Positions 35,792-45,592 of a stretch of 64,000 bases of DNA are shown here, piece after piece; the stretch's first letter is position 1; every line of letters begins with the position of its first letter. The stretch lies in assembly GCA_005801425.1 (NCBI GenBank), contig SYDY01000121.1:140350-204349 (forward strand). The letters run 5' to 3'. A program made the translations under genes and the position numbers. Below the pieces are notes generated by a model. That model worked only from the letters and a program-made list of their open reading frames with translations. It ran no database searches and was not told where the DNA came from. This DNA comes from Bdellovibrionales bacterium (GTDB lineage Bacteria > Myxococcota > XYA12-FULL-58-9 > SYDY01).

Positions 35792-36591
35792 GATTTCGGC
35801 TCAAAAAACTTCACAGGTTGGTGATTGTAGGTCGGTGCTTCATATTCTTCATCATGCCTTACGGGAGGTCGAATACGTGGGGTGCTATTTATTTTTTCTA
35901 CAGTGGCCACATAACGCACCGAAATGTCTGTATTGTCACCCGAACGCAAGGTACCTTTAATTTCCGCCCCTATGATAAGTCCAGTTTCTTCATCAACGTC
36001 AAGATGCCCCTGAAGTTTTGATATGACACGATTTGTTCGCCATGCAGCGGACGGCGGTGAGAGGGAAACTCCCAGCGGTCCTATGGGCGTTTTTCGCGAT
36101 GTTATCGTATAATGCCGAACCGTACGACTGCCAACACGGCGCCCAGAGGGTGCCTCCGCATAGGCATTAAAAAGAGCCAAAGTCTGTCCCAAAGACGCAA
36201 ACGCCAGACCTGAAACACGCGTAATATCGGTATCTTCTCGAGAAACCCGGCGCATGGGCCCTTTTCCGTGACGCACAAACGTTTCATTGCCCGTGGTGGT
36301 GATTTCTAGACGGTCGCGCTCCGTACGACTTAAACCGTGGGTGGATCCTAAATCATCGCGTTCAAAAAGAAAACGATCGTCTTGCAATGCTTGCGTCACG
36401 CCACGCATCACGGTGATCTTGGACTCCACATCGAGTGAATATGAGCTGAAATGCTGCGTCATATCTGGCGCAGCAAACATAGATAATGCTTTCTCCACAG
36501 GTAACTCTGGACTTTTTGACTTGGCGAGAACGGGCTTCGCTGCAATAAGTACGATAACCATGGAACACAGCGTTGTCGAAATAGTCTGCAT
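35788..36591 (-). CDS. hypothetical periplasmic protein upstream of proB
   Basis: 267 residues with a signal peptide (~1-23, ending VLAKS). The mature part is mostly beta-like, with segments that alternate charge and hydrophobicity (RDRLEITTTGNETFVRHG, HYTITSRKTPIGPLGV, LQGHLDVDEETGLIIGAEIKGTL). The pattern of a long beta sheet carrying a conserved-looking turn recalls LolA/LppX-type lipoprotein-sorting or sigmaE-regulator folds, but I cannot assign it. The stop overlaps proB (ATGA), so it is expressed with proline genes; the reason is unclear. The start is divergent from the S41 protease. Confidence 0.65.
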   Translation of the reverse strand: MQTISTTLCSMVIVLIAAKPVLAKSKSPELPVEKALSMFAAPDMTQHFSSYSLDVESKITVMRGVTQALQDDRFLFERDDLGSTHGLSRTERDRLEITTTGNETFVRHGKGPMRRVSREDTDITRVSGLAFASLGQTLALFNAYAEAPSGRRVGSRTVRHYTITSRKTPIGPLGVSLSPPSAAWRTNRVISKLQGHLDVDEETGLIIGAEIKGTLRSGDNTDISVRYVATVEKINSTPRIRPPVRHDEEYEAPTYNHQPVKFFEPKS

Positions 36592-36716
36592 CTTAAGCCC
36601 TCGATTCCTTGCGCCTCTTGAGATCGCGTAATAACCTTGAAACAAGGGCACCGACAGTTTGCGTAGCGAGAAAACGCGAAAAATCGCGAAAGGCTTGCAG
36701 CTGTCCGATACGGAGC

Positions 36717-39700
36717 ATGCAGTTGAAGAGAAAAGCATTTCTCGCCGCAGGGTGCGTTTTGGCGTTCACCATAGCGGCTTTCGTAGTACATTCCCTGGTC
36801 GTTTCAAAGTCAGATCACGGGAGATCCGAGGCGATGTCGGCCACGGCCTCCCTTGGGAGTGGTCCCGCACCGACGACGTCGGCCTATGATCTCACAGCCC
36901 ATCAGACATTGAGTCGTGTGATCCTTCTGATCCGTGAGAATTATGTAGATCCCGATCGCATTGCGCCCTATGACATGTTTCTAGGCGCCCTCGATCAAAT
37001 CGAAAAAACGGTCCCCGAAGTGATTATTGATACGAGTCATGCGCCCCAGGCCGTGACCGTGCGCGCGGGTGATGATGTACGACGCTTTCAACTGGGTGGA
37101 CTTGATCAGCTATGGGAAGTCACCATGGCATTGCGGGATATCTTTCGATTTCTGCAATCAGAAATAAAAGATCCCGAGCGCCGTCAGGATATCGAATATG
37201 CCGCCATCAACGGCATGCTCGCAACTCTAGATCCCCACTCGGTGCTGCTAAAGCCTGAAAGCTTTGACGAAGTAAAAATGTCCACCAAGGGCGAGTTTGG
37301 TGGCCTCGGTATTGTGATTTCTTTGCGTGAATCACTCCTTACGGTCATTTCACCCATTGCTGGTACACCTGCGGCCAAGGCTGGACTTAAAACCCAAGAT
37401 CAAATCGTCAAGATCGGTGAAGAATCAAGTGTCAACATGACCCTTGAAGATGCCGTGCATCGTCTGCGCGGCGAGCCTGGTACCAACATCGATGTTTGGG
37501 TTTTAAGACGTGGATGGAGCGAAGCCAAGCGCTTTACGCTGACACGCGCAATCATCAAAATCAACAGCGTCACAAGCAAACTCTTGGCAAGCAGCATCGG
37601 GTACTTGCGTATCAAAAGTTTTCAAAATCGTACCTACGAAGATATGCACGAACAATTGGCCCAAATGGTGACGCAAAACAAAGGTGCACCGCTGAAAGGC
37701 TTGATACTCGACTTACGCAACAATCCGGGTGGATTGCTCGATCAAGCCATTGAAGTATCCGACGAATTTATCGATCAAGGTCCTTTGGTGATCACCGTGG
37801 GCGAAGGCAATCGCAAACGCGATGTCAAATCGGCCAAACGCCGTGGAACCGAAATGAATACCCCTATTGTGGTGTTGGTCAACGGTGGCAGCGCATCAGC
37901 GTCCGAAATTGTATCAGGAGCATTGCGCAATCATGATCGTGCGATTGTGATAGGCTCACGCACGTTTGGCAAAGGTTCGGTGCAGGTCTTGTACGACTTT
38001 AAAGACAGTTCGGCACTGAAGCTGACCATCGCGCAATACCTCACACCCGGTGATGTCTCCATTCAGTCGGTAGGTATTGAACCCGATGTAGAAATTGTTC
38101 CGGCGCTGATCAGCAAAGAACGCATTCAGCTATTTGCGGAAGACACAGGACTTCGCGAACAAGATCTCGACAAACATCTTAACCGTCACGGTGATGTCGC
38201 AACCCAGAAAACCCAAGAATCCCCTACCTATCGCATTATCCACGTTGAAGAACCTGAAAAGCCCGATGAGGTCGAAGCGGCTGCCATGATGGACGAATTT
38301 ACCATGGATAAAGACATCGAACTTGCACAATCGGTGTTGCTGAAAACAACATCGACCAATCGCAAAGAAATGCTCAAGCAAGCCGTCGATGTGTTTGCCG
38401 CCCAACAAACCCTCGAACACCGTGACATTGAATCACATATGAAAGCGTTGGCCATTGACTGGAGCAACAACCAAGGCGATGCCAAACCGTGGGATGGCAA
38501 GAACGTGGTGGTGACCCTCACACTGCCCAAGAGGCCTGTGATGGCAGGTGAAATGCTCAAAATTATTGCTGAAGTTGAAAACAAAGGAAAACAAACGGTT
38601 TCTCGTTTGTATGGCATCACAGAATCAAGCAATCCTTTGCTTAAGAATTTAGAATTTGTGTTCGGCAAAGTGGCCCCTGGTGAAAAACGACAATGGGCCA
38701 CAGAAATTAAAATTCCGGCCCATGTGTCCGCAAGAGCCGACAACATTGTCATTCGCCTTGGCAGCGGATCGAGCAAACCCATCTATGATTCTGAGCAAGC
38801 TTTTGTTCAAATCGACGAAAAAGAACGACCGCGTTTGGCCTATCGTTATCGTTTGGATGATACCCAGGGAGGCAACGCCGATGGACAGTTGCAAGCTGGA
38901 GAAACGATTACACTCTATGTTGATGTGAAAAACATGGGCGAAGGCGTTGCTGAAGAGGCCATGGCTGCGTTGCACAATAAAACAGGGCCTACTGTCCTGC
39001 TTGATAAGGGACGCGCCAAACTTGGCACACTCAAACCCAACGGAGAAGCTGCGGGCACGCTGACCTTTCACTTGAATGCCCCCCTCACAGAAAAAGAAAT
39101 CAAACTCAATTTGTCCATTTGGGCCACATCCGACGGCGCATTTATCAACCATGTGCTGCTGCTCCCTGTGAGCGCCGCAAAGCCCATACGAAAAACAGAA
39201 GGTGTATTTCAGGCGACCGACAGCGTTTCTGTATGGTCTTCGCCTCTCGACGGAGCATCACGCATCGGTTTCTTGCGACCTTCCATGCGCGTGCATGCGG
39301 ATGGCGAAATAGGCAGGTACAAACGCGTGGTGATTGGACACGGACAACACGGTTTTGTGATTGCAACTCAGCTTAAAGCTGCCCAAGGCAAAGCCCAAGA
39401 AGAAGGCATTTTTTCTCCCGTTGAATACAACGCTGTTCCAGACTTGCAAGCCACAGTGTCATCGTGGGTCACCGCCGACAGCACGATTAAGCTGTCAGGT
39501 AAAATGACCGACGATCATTCGTTGCAAGATGTCTACGTCTACGTGAACAACAAAAAAATATACTATGAACCCCTGGGCCAGATCTCCTCCATAGGACGCG
39601 GTGTCCAGGTACCGCTTGAACTGACCGTTCAACTCAAACCAGGTGGCAATGATATCACCGTGGTTTTGCGCGAAGAAGAACAAGTTCTAGCGCGTAGAAG

Positions 39701-39722
39701 CTTCTCGGTATTTAAGCGATAA
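36717..39722 (+). CDS. S41 family C-terminal processing protease with long CARDB-like tail
   Basis: About 1001 residues. An N-terminal membrane anchor or signal (~4-27) is followed by a linker, a PDZ domain (~170-250, GEFGGLGIVISLRE...AGLKTQDQIVKIG) and the S41 protease core with catalytic Ser394 (GGSASASEI) and Lys419 (FGKGSVQ), 25 residues apart as in E. coli Prc. The region after ~480 is unusual: one or two CARDB-like beta-sandwich modules (~600-800, GEMLKIIAEVENKGKQ and GETITLYVDVKNMGEG), an SH3-like segment (~850-890) and a final beta domain. Family members usually have ~400-550 residues. The start ATG is uncertain because GGAG lies too close. A REP follows the stop directly. Confidence 0.9.
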   Translation: MQLKRKAFLAAGCVLAFTIAAFVVHSLVVSKSDHGRSEAMSATASLGSGPAPTTSAYDLTAHQTLSRVILLIRENYVDPDRIAPYDMFLGALDQIEKTVPEVIIDTSHAPQAVTVRAGDDVRRFQLGGLDQLWEVTMALRDIFRFLQSEIKDPERRQDIEYAAINGMLATLDPHSVLLKPESFDEVKMSTKGEFGGLGIVISLRESLLTVISPIAGTPAAKAGLKTQDQIVKIGEESSVNMTLEDAVHRLRGEPGTNIDVWVLRRGWSEAKRFTLTRAIIKINSVTSKLLASSIGYLRIKSFQNRTYEDMHEQLAQMVTQNKGAPLKGLILDLRNNPGGLLDQAIEVSDEFIDQGPLVITVGEGNRKRDVKSAKRRGTEMNTPIVVLVNGGSASASEIVSGALRNHDRAIVIGSRTFGKGSVQVLYDFKDSSALKLTIAQYLTPGDVSIQSVGIEPDVEIVPALISKERIQLFAEDTGLREQDLDKHLNRHGDVATQKTQESPTYRIIHVEEPEKPDEVEAAAMMDEFTMDKDIELAQSVLLKTTSTNRKEMLKQAVDVFAAQQTLEHRDIESHMKALAIDWSNNQGDAKPWDGKNVVVTLTLPKRPVMAGEMLKIIAEVENKGKQTVSRLYGITESSNPLLKNLEFVFGKVAPGEKRQWATEIKIPAHVSARADNIVIRLGSGSSKPIYDSEQAFVQIDEKERPRLAYRYRLDDTQGGNADGQLQAGETITLYVDVKNMGEGVAEEAMAALHNKTGPTVLLDKGRAKLGTLKPNGEAAGTLTFHLNAPLTEKEIKLNLSIWATSDGAFINHVLLLPVSAAKPIRKTEGVFQATDSVSVWSSPLDGASRIGFLRPSMRVHADGEIGRYKRVVIGHGQHGFVIATQLKAAQGKAQEEGIFSPVEYNAVPDLQATVSSWVTADSTIKLSGKMTDDHSLQDVYVYVNNKKIYYEPLGQISSIGRGVQVPLELTVQLKPGGNDITVVLREEEQVLARRSFSVFKR

Positions 39723-39746
39723 GGGCGCAGCAAGCTGCGCCCCTAC
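39723..39746 (-). repeat. REP-like palindrome, second palindrome type
   Basis: It begins at the base after the S41 protease stop codon. On the minus strand it has the GTAGGGGCG head and arms GGGCGCAGC / GCTGCGCCC, a perfect palindrome. It is the same type as the copy at 863-887. Confidence 0.7.
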
Positions 39747-39767
39747 GGGATGTGGAAACGGTCTAAC

Positions 39768-40745
39768 ATGCGTGGATACATTCTCGCCGCAGGCATCGGC
39801 TCCCGTTTACGGCCCATCACATCCCATGTCCCCAAGCCCCTCCTACCTTTCGGCGGTTTTCGTTTGATCGAATACGCCATGCATTCGATGCGCGATGCCG
39901 GGGTGCAGAGCATCTCGGTAAATACCCATCACTTGGGTTCTCAGATCCATGACTTTTTAGGCGATGGTTCACCATGGAACATGAACATTCAACTTTCCCA
40001 TGAACCCGAACTTCTCGGAACAGGCGGCGGACTCGCCACCATGTTCGTCGATGATACTGAACCATGCTTCGTTGCCAATGCAGATGTAATAACCGCCATC
40101 AATTGGAACGATGTGCTTGCAACCCATCGCAAATATGGTGCTGTCGCCACCATGGTTTTACGTCCCAATTCGCAACCCGATCACTTTGCATCGATTGATG
40201 TCGATCCAAACGGACATGTAATCAAAATAGGAAAAAACGCTTCGGGGCCGTGGATGTTTACAGGTTTGCAAATCCTTGAACCTCGGGCTGTTGCACGCTT
40301 GCCTGTGGGCCGTGTCGCATGTTCAGTGGCCGATATGTACCGACCGTTGATTGCAGATGGAGAGCCTGTGGTAGCCTACTTTAGCGACGGGTATTGGGCG
40401 GACTTGGGTACACCCTCGCGGTATCTTGAAGAAGCATTGCGTTTTTTAGATGGCGATCCCCGTGGATTACCGGTAGCGCCCTATGCTGCGTATACAACAC
40501 CGCGTCCTGGTATTTTTGTCCATGGCAATACCCAGATCAGCGATAAAGCAACGCTCCTCGCACCTATGGCTATCGCTGATGGTGTTCATATTGGCGCTGA
40601 GAGCACAGTCGGACCCCATGTCATGATCGCGCAAAATGCACATATTGAACATGGTGCTCACATAAGTCATGCGATCATACTCGACCATGCGATAGTCCAT
40701 ACGGGAGAATGCGTAGATCGTATGATCCGAATACGCGAAGCATGA
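39768..40745 (+). CDS. sugar-1-phosphate nucleotidyltransferase
   Basis: 325 residues. The N-terminal Rossmann-like domain has the signature AAGIGSRLRPITSHVPKPLLPFGG, the activated-sugar contact GTGGGLATMF and NADVITAI (metal Asp). The C-terminal ~90 residues are hexapeptide repeats (ISDKATLLAPMAIADGVHIGAESTVGPHVMIAQNAHI) forming a left-handed beta helix. It resembles mannose-1-phosphate guanylyltransferases and glucose-1-phosphate uridylyl/thymidylyl transferases; the sugar cannot be told. The start ATG is at 39768 because the conserved MRGYILAAG begins there. It lies 15 bp upstream of an FHA protein, probably in one transcript. Confidence 0.9.
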   Translation: MRGYILAAGIGSRLRPITSHVPKPLLPFGGFRLIEYAMHSMRDAGVQSISVNTHHLGSQIHDFLGDGSPWNMNIQLSHEPELLGTGGGLATMFVDDTEPCFVANADVITAINWNDVLATHRKYGAVATMVLRPNSQPDHFASIDVDPNGHVIKIGKNASGPWMFTGLQILEPRAVARLPVGRVACSVADMYRPLIADGEPVVAYFSDGYWADLGTPSRYLEEALRFLDGDPRGLPVAPYAAYTTPRPGIFVHGNTQISDKATLLAPMAIADGVHIGAESTVGPHVMIAQNAHIEHGAHISHAIILDHAIVHTGECVDRMIRIREA

Positions 40746-40760
40746 TCAGAAAGGTATCCC

Positions 40761-41255
40761 ATGCATTCCCACCCTGTTTTGATCCACCGATTTTCGGCAT
40801 CGGAACATGCCAATGAATTTCATGATGCCTTCAGTACAGAGCAGAGCCGCCCTTTCGGTGGTTTTTTTGAGATCCGCCCCCATGGTCATCATGCATCTAC
40901 GGCATACCCGCAGATTGATACAGAACAATCTCAAATCTTGGCATTGTCTGTTCGCCACAACGATGAAGAAAGCCTGTTACCAAGGATCACCATAGGACGA
41001 AGCAGAAGCAACGACTTGGTCATCCCATATCCGCAGATCTCAAAATTTCACGCCTATATCACGGAACATCCCAACGGCGTTTATGCATTGCACGATGCCG
41101 GTGCCACCAACGGAACATTCATCGCGGATACACGATTGATCCCACATACGCCCTATCCTTTACCGGCACATTGCGAGATCAGATTCGGTTCACACACCTT
41201 CGAATTTTACACGCCTCAAGCCTTTGCAGAAACTCAAACAACATCTGCACTCTAG
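40761..41255 (+). CDS. FHA domain protein
   Basis: 164 residues. A forkhead-associated domain (~70-150) has the phosphothreonine-binding motifs GRSRSNDLVIP, SKFHAYI and NGTFI. The first ~65 residues are unstructured and His-rich. FHA proteins bind threonine phosphorylated by Hanks-type kinases; the PEGA kinase at 15054-17468 is a possible partner. It is a stand-alone FHA with no effector domain. Short gap to the next gene. Confidence 0.88.
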   Translation: MHSHPVLIHRFSASEHANEFHDAFSTEQSRPFGGFFEIRPHGHHASTAYPQIDTEQSQILALSVRHNDEESLLPRITIGRSRSNDLVIPYPQISKFHAYITEHPNGVYALHDAGATNGTFIADTRLIPHTPYPLPAHCEIRFGSHTFEFYTPQAFAETQTTSAL

Positions 41256-41298
41256 CATGCGATAATGATTGAGAGCCCTGTGTCTTAAGGAAAAACAA

Positions 41299-41961
41299 AT
41301 GCGCGGGGCGATGGCTGCATTGGGCTCACTTGGTTTTCATGATGATCTTGAGCTCAAACCCTATCGCATGCAGTTTGGGCATCGCGAAACCATACTCCTC
41401 GCCATGGGTTTGGAATTGTATACGGCCCGGCCCTCTGAGAAGTATCAAGAACATACGGTGGGTGATGTATTGATCCAAACATCACAGCAACTTGATGCCA
41501 TGATCGAAAAAAATCAAAATATCAAACCCATTGCCGATGCGATACGCTATGCGGGTCACCTCGAAATTTTGCGTGCAGTGACCGCCGTACAGCTTGATCG
41601 CAAACGCTATGCCGAGATCTGTACACGACGCATTCATCGGATCATTGAATTGCTTGGGAGCCGCAGGCTTCTGCTGGTGGTGGTCAATGATCGCATTCTT
41701 TCTGGTTTTGCGTGTGTTGGCTTAGACAATGGCAACCTTCGGCTGCAAATAACCCATCCCCACGGGGTTCAACGCTGGGAAGTGCATATGGGAGGTGTCC
41801 ATGGCGGATCCTTCGAACGATGGTTGCAAGCCTGGTATCTTGATCCCAATCATCCCGACATTCCTCCAGGTGGCGTCTCTCTGCCCTGTGATCTCCAGCC
41901 TCCCAACAACCCAACTGAACTTGTACAAGGCTGGATCGCGGAGTTAAATCTACAGGCATGA
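41299..41961 (+). CDS. hypothetical protein
   Basis: About 220 residues from ATG 41299, which has AAGGA seven bases upstream; a TTG start further up lacks this. No signal peptide or membrane helix is seen. The N-terminal half is helical (HRETILLAMGLELYT, HLEILRAVTAVQLDRKRYAEICTRRI). The middle has a beta-rich RLLLVVVNDRILSGFACVG, and a Pro-rich segment lies near the C-terminus (HPDIPPGGVSLPCDLQPPNNP). No family is recognised. Its stop overlaps the next gene (ATGA), so the two are co-translated. Confidence 0.65.
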   Translation: MRGAMAALGSLGFHDDLELKPYRMQFGHRETILLAMGLELYTARPSEKYQEHTVGDVLIQTSQQLDAMIEKNQNIKPIADAIRYAGHLEILRAVTAVQLDRKRYAEICTRRIHRIIELLGSRRLLLVVVNDRILSGFACVGLDNGNLRLQITHPHGVQRWEVHMGGVHGGSFERWLQAWYLDPNHPDIPPGGVSLPCDLQPPNNPTELVQGWIAELNLQA

Positions 41962-42692
41962 GAACTTTTTTATCCGCCCACTGGAACAATCTCATACTGG
42001 CGAATTTCCCGGTGGATGCCCACCTTCTTTTGCCATTTATACCAGCGGGTACGGAACTGGATTTATGGCATGGCCAAGCCTATGTCAGTTTGGTTGCGTT
42101 TGGCTTTGACCAAACCAAAGTGCTATCTGTCCCCTGGCCTTTGCATCGCAATTTCGAAGAAATCAATTTACGTTTCTATGTTAAACGTATTGATGGTTCT
42201 GACGTTAAACGTGGTGTCGTCTTTATCAAAGAAATCGTACCACGGTGGCTGATCGCCACAATGGCCAATATTTTTTATAACGAACGTTATACGTCCTTGC
42301 CAACACGAAGAAAAGTAGAATCCGAGAAACAAACCATGGGCGTTGCCTATGAATGGAAATCGAAAAATCAATGGGCAAAAGTAGGTGTTGTTGTGTCAAC
42401 TGAGCAGCAGAATCTGCTTCCTGGATCCTTCGAAGAATTCATTGCAGAACATTACTGGGGATACACACGCGTCTCGGGAACAAAGACCATAGAATATCGT
42501 GTTGACCATCCACCATGGACCCTACAAAAAGTATTAGAACATTGCATTGTTTTGCACGATGAAGCACTCTATGGTTCAGCATTGCACAAAATATTTGAAA
42601 ACCAACCCCATTCGATTTTTCTGGCAACAGGATCGCATGTACGTGTGTCTTTTGGCCGAAAATTAGTAACGACTCAAATGCCTTCAATCTGA
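41958..42692 (+). CDS. DUF2071 family protein (YqjF-like)
   Basis: 244 residues of the DUF2071 family, whose fold resembles acetoacetate decarboxylase; activity is unknown. Typical segments are LLPFIPAGTELDLWHGQAYVSLVAFGF, FEEINLRFYVKR, VVFIKEIVPRWLIATMANIFYNERY and YTRVSGTKTIEYRVDHPPW. It overlaps the preceding unknown gene by 4 bp and is of the usual length. No reaction can be assigned. Confidence 0.85.
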   Translation: MRTFLSAHWNNLILANFPVDAHLLLPFIPAGTELDLWHGQAYVSLVAFGFDQTKVLSVPWPLHRNFEEINLRFYVKRIDGSDVKRGVVFIKEIVPRWLIATMANIFYNERYTSLPTRRKVESEKQTMGVAYEWKSKNQWAKVGVVVSTEQQNLLPGSFEEFIAEHYWGYTRVSGTKTIEYRVDHPPWTLQKVLEHCIVLHDEALYGSALHKIFENQPHSIFLATGSHVRVSFGRKLVTTQMPSI

Positions 42693-42750
42693 GCGAAGTA
42701 TTTTTTATCCAAAGCATTGAGAGTGTCCGCCAAGCTTGGTACCCTTCGCT

Positions 42751-43902
42751 ATGCGATTTTTCGTACCAATATTCTCGTTTTTCTTCATGAACGGATGCCT
42801 TCTAGGGCAACCGCCCGCAACAACAGCAGCCCCAATCAGCCAAGTCCAGAACAATGATGACGCAGAAAGTGAACGTCGCAACAAACAACGCAATGATCAG
42901 CTCAACGCACTCCGCGGCATGGCACAGGAACAAATCAATAGCATACGAGGTACATCCCCAACCGAGATGCTTGCAAAACAAGGCTGGGCAACATTAATCA
43001 CAAACACCCCAGCTCAATTACCAACACAACTCAATCTTACCAACACGATGTTGCGTAAAGATATCGATACGCATGTCATTTGCGATGCTGCAAGCAAACT
43101 CACGCCCGTGGCCCTCCAGTGTGTTGCAAATAACCATCCAGCACCCATGATCGTTGCCACCATGAAACTCGATCTCGGCGCAACCGCGCATGGTGTACGT
43201 GGGATCACCGAAATTCGCACCCTCGCCGATGGCAGTGCACCAAGACCCAATCCTGCATTCGCAGATGCAACATCCCATGAGTCGGCCGTACGCACACGTC
43301 TTGAACGTTTGATCAAAGCTCACAGCAAATGGAATACGCAGTGTGAAAATGCAAAACGGAATGCCGAAAATACCACCAATTGTCCTTACTGCAACGCCGA
43401 CTATCTTGGGCGAACAGCCTGTGAAACCACCCGTGATTTGCAAGGGATGATCGAAGAAACACAAAAAGAAATAGAACGTGCTGCAGCGGTAAGTGCTTTC
43501 ACCGAACCCACCCTCTCCCAACCCCAAACACGAGAGATTTTGGTACCCGCATATCTCAATACCTGGGTTCGTCCCGTCAAAGCATCCTTGGAACTCAAGA
43601 TGCTTGGGATCACTTCACGATTTACCCATAGCATCAATGTCCATGTCGAATTAAAATCGGGTTCCATTTTACCTCCCAATCACGGAGAGGTTCCTCCTGC
43701 ACTCAACACAGCACTTCTTAAGCGACTCGCCGAAGCCATCGCCCATGACATCACAGAGATTGGCAACCAACGAGCCGCAATTTTAGATCTTCAATGTACA
43801 GATGAACCCTCAGCGCGAAGCCCTGCCTGGGTTGCATGCCGCGTAGAACGGTTGCTTTTGCGTGGAACACCCTTGGATGCAAGCGCCGTATTCGGTTTCT
43901 GA
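42751..43902 (+). CDS. hypothetical lipoprotein
   Basis: 383 residues from the ATG at 42751. The signal ends FMNGC|LLG, a lipobox. The mature part begins with a polar low-complexity and helical region, then a larger globular region with a Cys cluster (NCPYCNADYLGRTAC) that could bind metal or form disulfides, and several beta segments (INVHVELKSGSILPP). No known family recognised. It is probably in one transcript with the GH18-like gene that starts 74 bp downstream. Confidence 0.65.
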   Translation: MRFFVPIFSFFFMNGCLLGQPPATTAAPISQVQNNDDAESERRNKQRNDQLNALRGMAQEQINSIRGTSPTEMLAKQGWATLITNTPAQLPTQLNLTNTMLRKDIDTHVICDAASKLTPVALQCVANNHPAPMIVATMKLDLGATAHGVRGITEIRTLADGSAPRPNPAFADATSHESAVRTRLERLIKAHSKWNTQCENAKRNAENTTNCPYCNADYLGRTACETTRDLQGMIEETQKEIERAAAVSAFTEPTLSQPQTREILVPAYLNTWVRPVKASLELKMLGITSRFTHSINVHVELKSGSILPPNHGEVPPALNTALLKRLAEAIAHDITEIGNQRAAILDLQCTDEPSARSPAWVACRVERLLLRGTPLDASAVFGF

Positions 43903-43976
43903 TTGCCCCACCAAAAAACATCCACTATCATCATCCCACCACGTCGTCATCCGGGGGGGAACTGGATGATAAACCC

Positions 43977-45419
43977 ATGCTTAATCTTTTTTCGCCAATG
44001 CGGCTGCTCAAGCCATTGTTACCGCATATCTCTCACACCATAAAAGCCCCCAAACAACCACGAACGGATTTGCGATTTCATCACGATGTCTATGACGCGC
44101 ATGTCAACATACGAAGACAGCATCAACAAAGCTGTGCCACCCTCGACGTCAAAAACATGTCACTTTCTTTGCCGGTTCATCGCATAGGAACACCTGTCGC
44201 GGCCCCCAATGCCCCAGTTACCGTGGTTGCCTATTGGGATGGTGGCAGCGATGTTCATAATGACCCCCACGATCCGGGTCCTTACACATTGTTGCAACAA
44301 GACGGGCGCAACATCACCAATATGCCGTTGTTTGCTCAAGGCCCCATGCAAGCACCCAATGGACTTGATGTTGCCGACGATGATTACCTCAACAGTTGGC
44401 GTGGTGCCCCACAAACCACATCGGACATCCAAGTATTTCAAGCACAATACCCCGATGTGCATATGCAAATGTCCATGCTCGATAGGCCGCAACGTCATTG
44501 GGCAGATTTACTGAATGCAGGTGTTGACGATTGGATTCATTTTTTTGAAAGCAAAAAAACGAGTCCCGAAGAAACCGGATTTGCAGGCATCGATTACGAC
44601 AATGAAACCGTTGCAAACGATGCGCAATGGATCCAAGCAGGACGATGGATGACCATTTTCGGACGTCTGTACTACGGCACAGAGGGGACCGTTGCATTCA
44701 CGGCTTACACCGGTTCCGATCTTGATCGACAAATATTACAAAACCCCATCACGCAAAATGAATTTGCAATGATGCAATACATTGTTGCAAATGGAGCAAA
44801 TGTTCATCCCACGGCGAAGCAAATTGTCGCGCAAGTAAGCACATGGCTTCAAAATGGCGTGCAGATGCCACTTTCTGTGCTCATCAACTACGCATGCAGC
44901 ATGAATTACTCCACCCCCATAGCCGATGCAGATATTTACGCACCATGGATGAGCATCAATGCAGGCGGCATTGTGCGTGACGGCTACACCTGCACGTTCC
45001 CAGGGTTCCGACCCGATTATAATAATTTGCCAACCGGTAGATTAGCATTTCCCAATGGAAAACTTGCTCAAGGCGGCATGGAATTTCAATCAAGTGCTGT
45101 CGCAAACAATCCAAACATCAGCAATCCAACCTGGTGGCCACAATTTCTGACAAGCCTTGATGTAGGGACAAATCCCAATCAATGTTATTCTATTCCGTTT
45201 CAAGAATTGCTTACAGCGGCACAATCGAAAGATTGTGTGGTTCTGGATGAAAAGAGTTCATCTTTCTGGGTACGCTGTGCACAACAATTAGGTATCGCAC
45301 GTTGGCGTCATCGCTACTTTGCAATTCCAACCCACCATCTTCCTTCGATGAAAGAAGCGCCTATTCGCGATGGGCACTTTATTGTTCCTGAGATGTGGGT
45401 ACGGAAGCATGCTAAATAA
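43977..45419 (+). CDS. GH18-like protein (chitinase fold candidate)
   Basis: 480 residues and no classical signal peptide; residues 1-55 are basic. From ~80 the sequence looks like a glycoside hydrolase 18 barrel: VTVVAYWDG (first strand), a long insert, then GFAGIDYDNE at 201-210, which keeps the DxDxE catalytic core of GH18 (Glu210 as proton donor) although the leading Asp is Ala. Later VAFTAYTG and SVLINYACSMNY fit further barrel strands. It could cleave chitin-like or peptidoglycan-like glycans, or be a lectin-like relic. The start is uncertain: the stretch of G upstream is 17 bases away. No neighbour explains its job. Confidence 0.6.
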   Translation: MLNLFSPMRLLKPLLPHISHTIKAPKQPRTDLRFHHDVYDAHVNIRRQHQQSCATLDVKNMSLSLPVHRIGTPVAAPNAPVTVVAYWDGGSDVHNDPHDPGPYTLLQQDGRNITNMPLFAQGPMQAPNGLDVADDDYLNSWRGAPQTTSDIQVFQAQYPDVHMQMSMLDRPQRHWADLLNAGVDDWIHFFESKKTSPEETGFAGIDYDNETVANDAQWIQAGRWMTIFGRLYYGTEGTVAFTAYTGSDLDRQILQNPITQNEFAMMQYIVANGANVHPTAKQIVAQVSTWLQNGVQMPLSVLINYACSMNYSTPIADADIYAPWMSINAGGIVRDGYTCTFPGFRPDYNNLPTGRLAFPNGKLAQGGMEFQSSAVANNPNISNPTWWPQFLTSLDVGTNPNQCYSIPFQELLTAAQSKDCVVLDEKSSSFWVRCAQQLGIARWRHRYFAIPTHHLPSMKEAPIRDGHFIVPEMWVRKHAK

Positions 45420-45512
45420 TGCAGCACGAAACAAGAGGCGGTTCCTGAACCCAGGCCATCGCATCTAAAATTCTTTCGAGATCATGCTTAAGCATATCGT
45501 TACCGTTGCCTT

Positions 45513-45546
45513 GCCATCCGTGTGCAGGTCCTCGCACACGGATGGC
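45513..45546. terminator. 13-bp stem hairpin between convergent genes, possible terminator
   Basis: GCCATCCGTGTGC (45513-45525) pairs perfectly with GCACACGGATGGC (45534-45546) around an 8-base loop. It lies between the GH18-like gene and the end of hisD. No T-run follows on either strand, so bidirectional termination is likely from position but not proved. Confidence 0.55.
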
Positions 45547-45592
45547 GAGACACAGGCTACGAATTGAAACGCAATCAATTCATGCTAACAAA

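Noticed and set aside
45435-45451. Additional REP copy after the GH18-like gene
   Set aside because: It has only a partial GGCGGTTC/GAACC match without the GTAG head.
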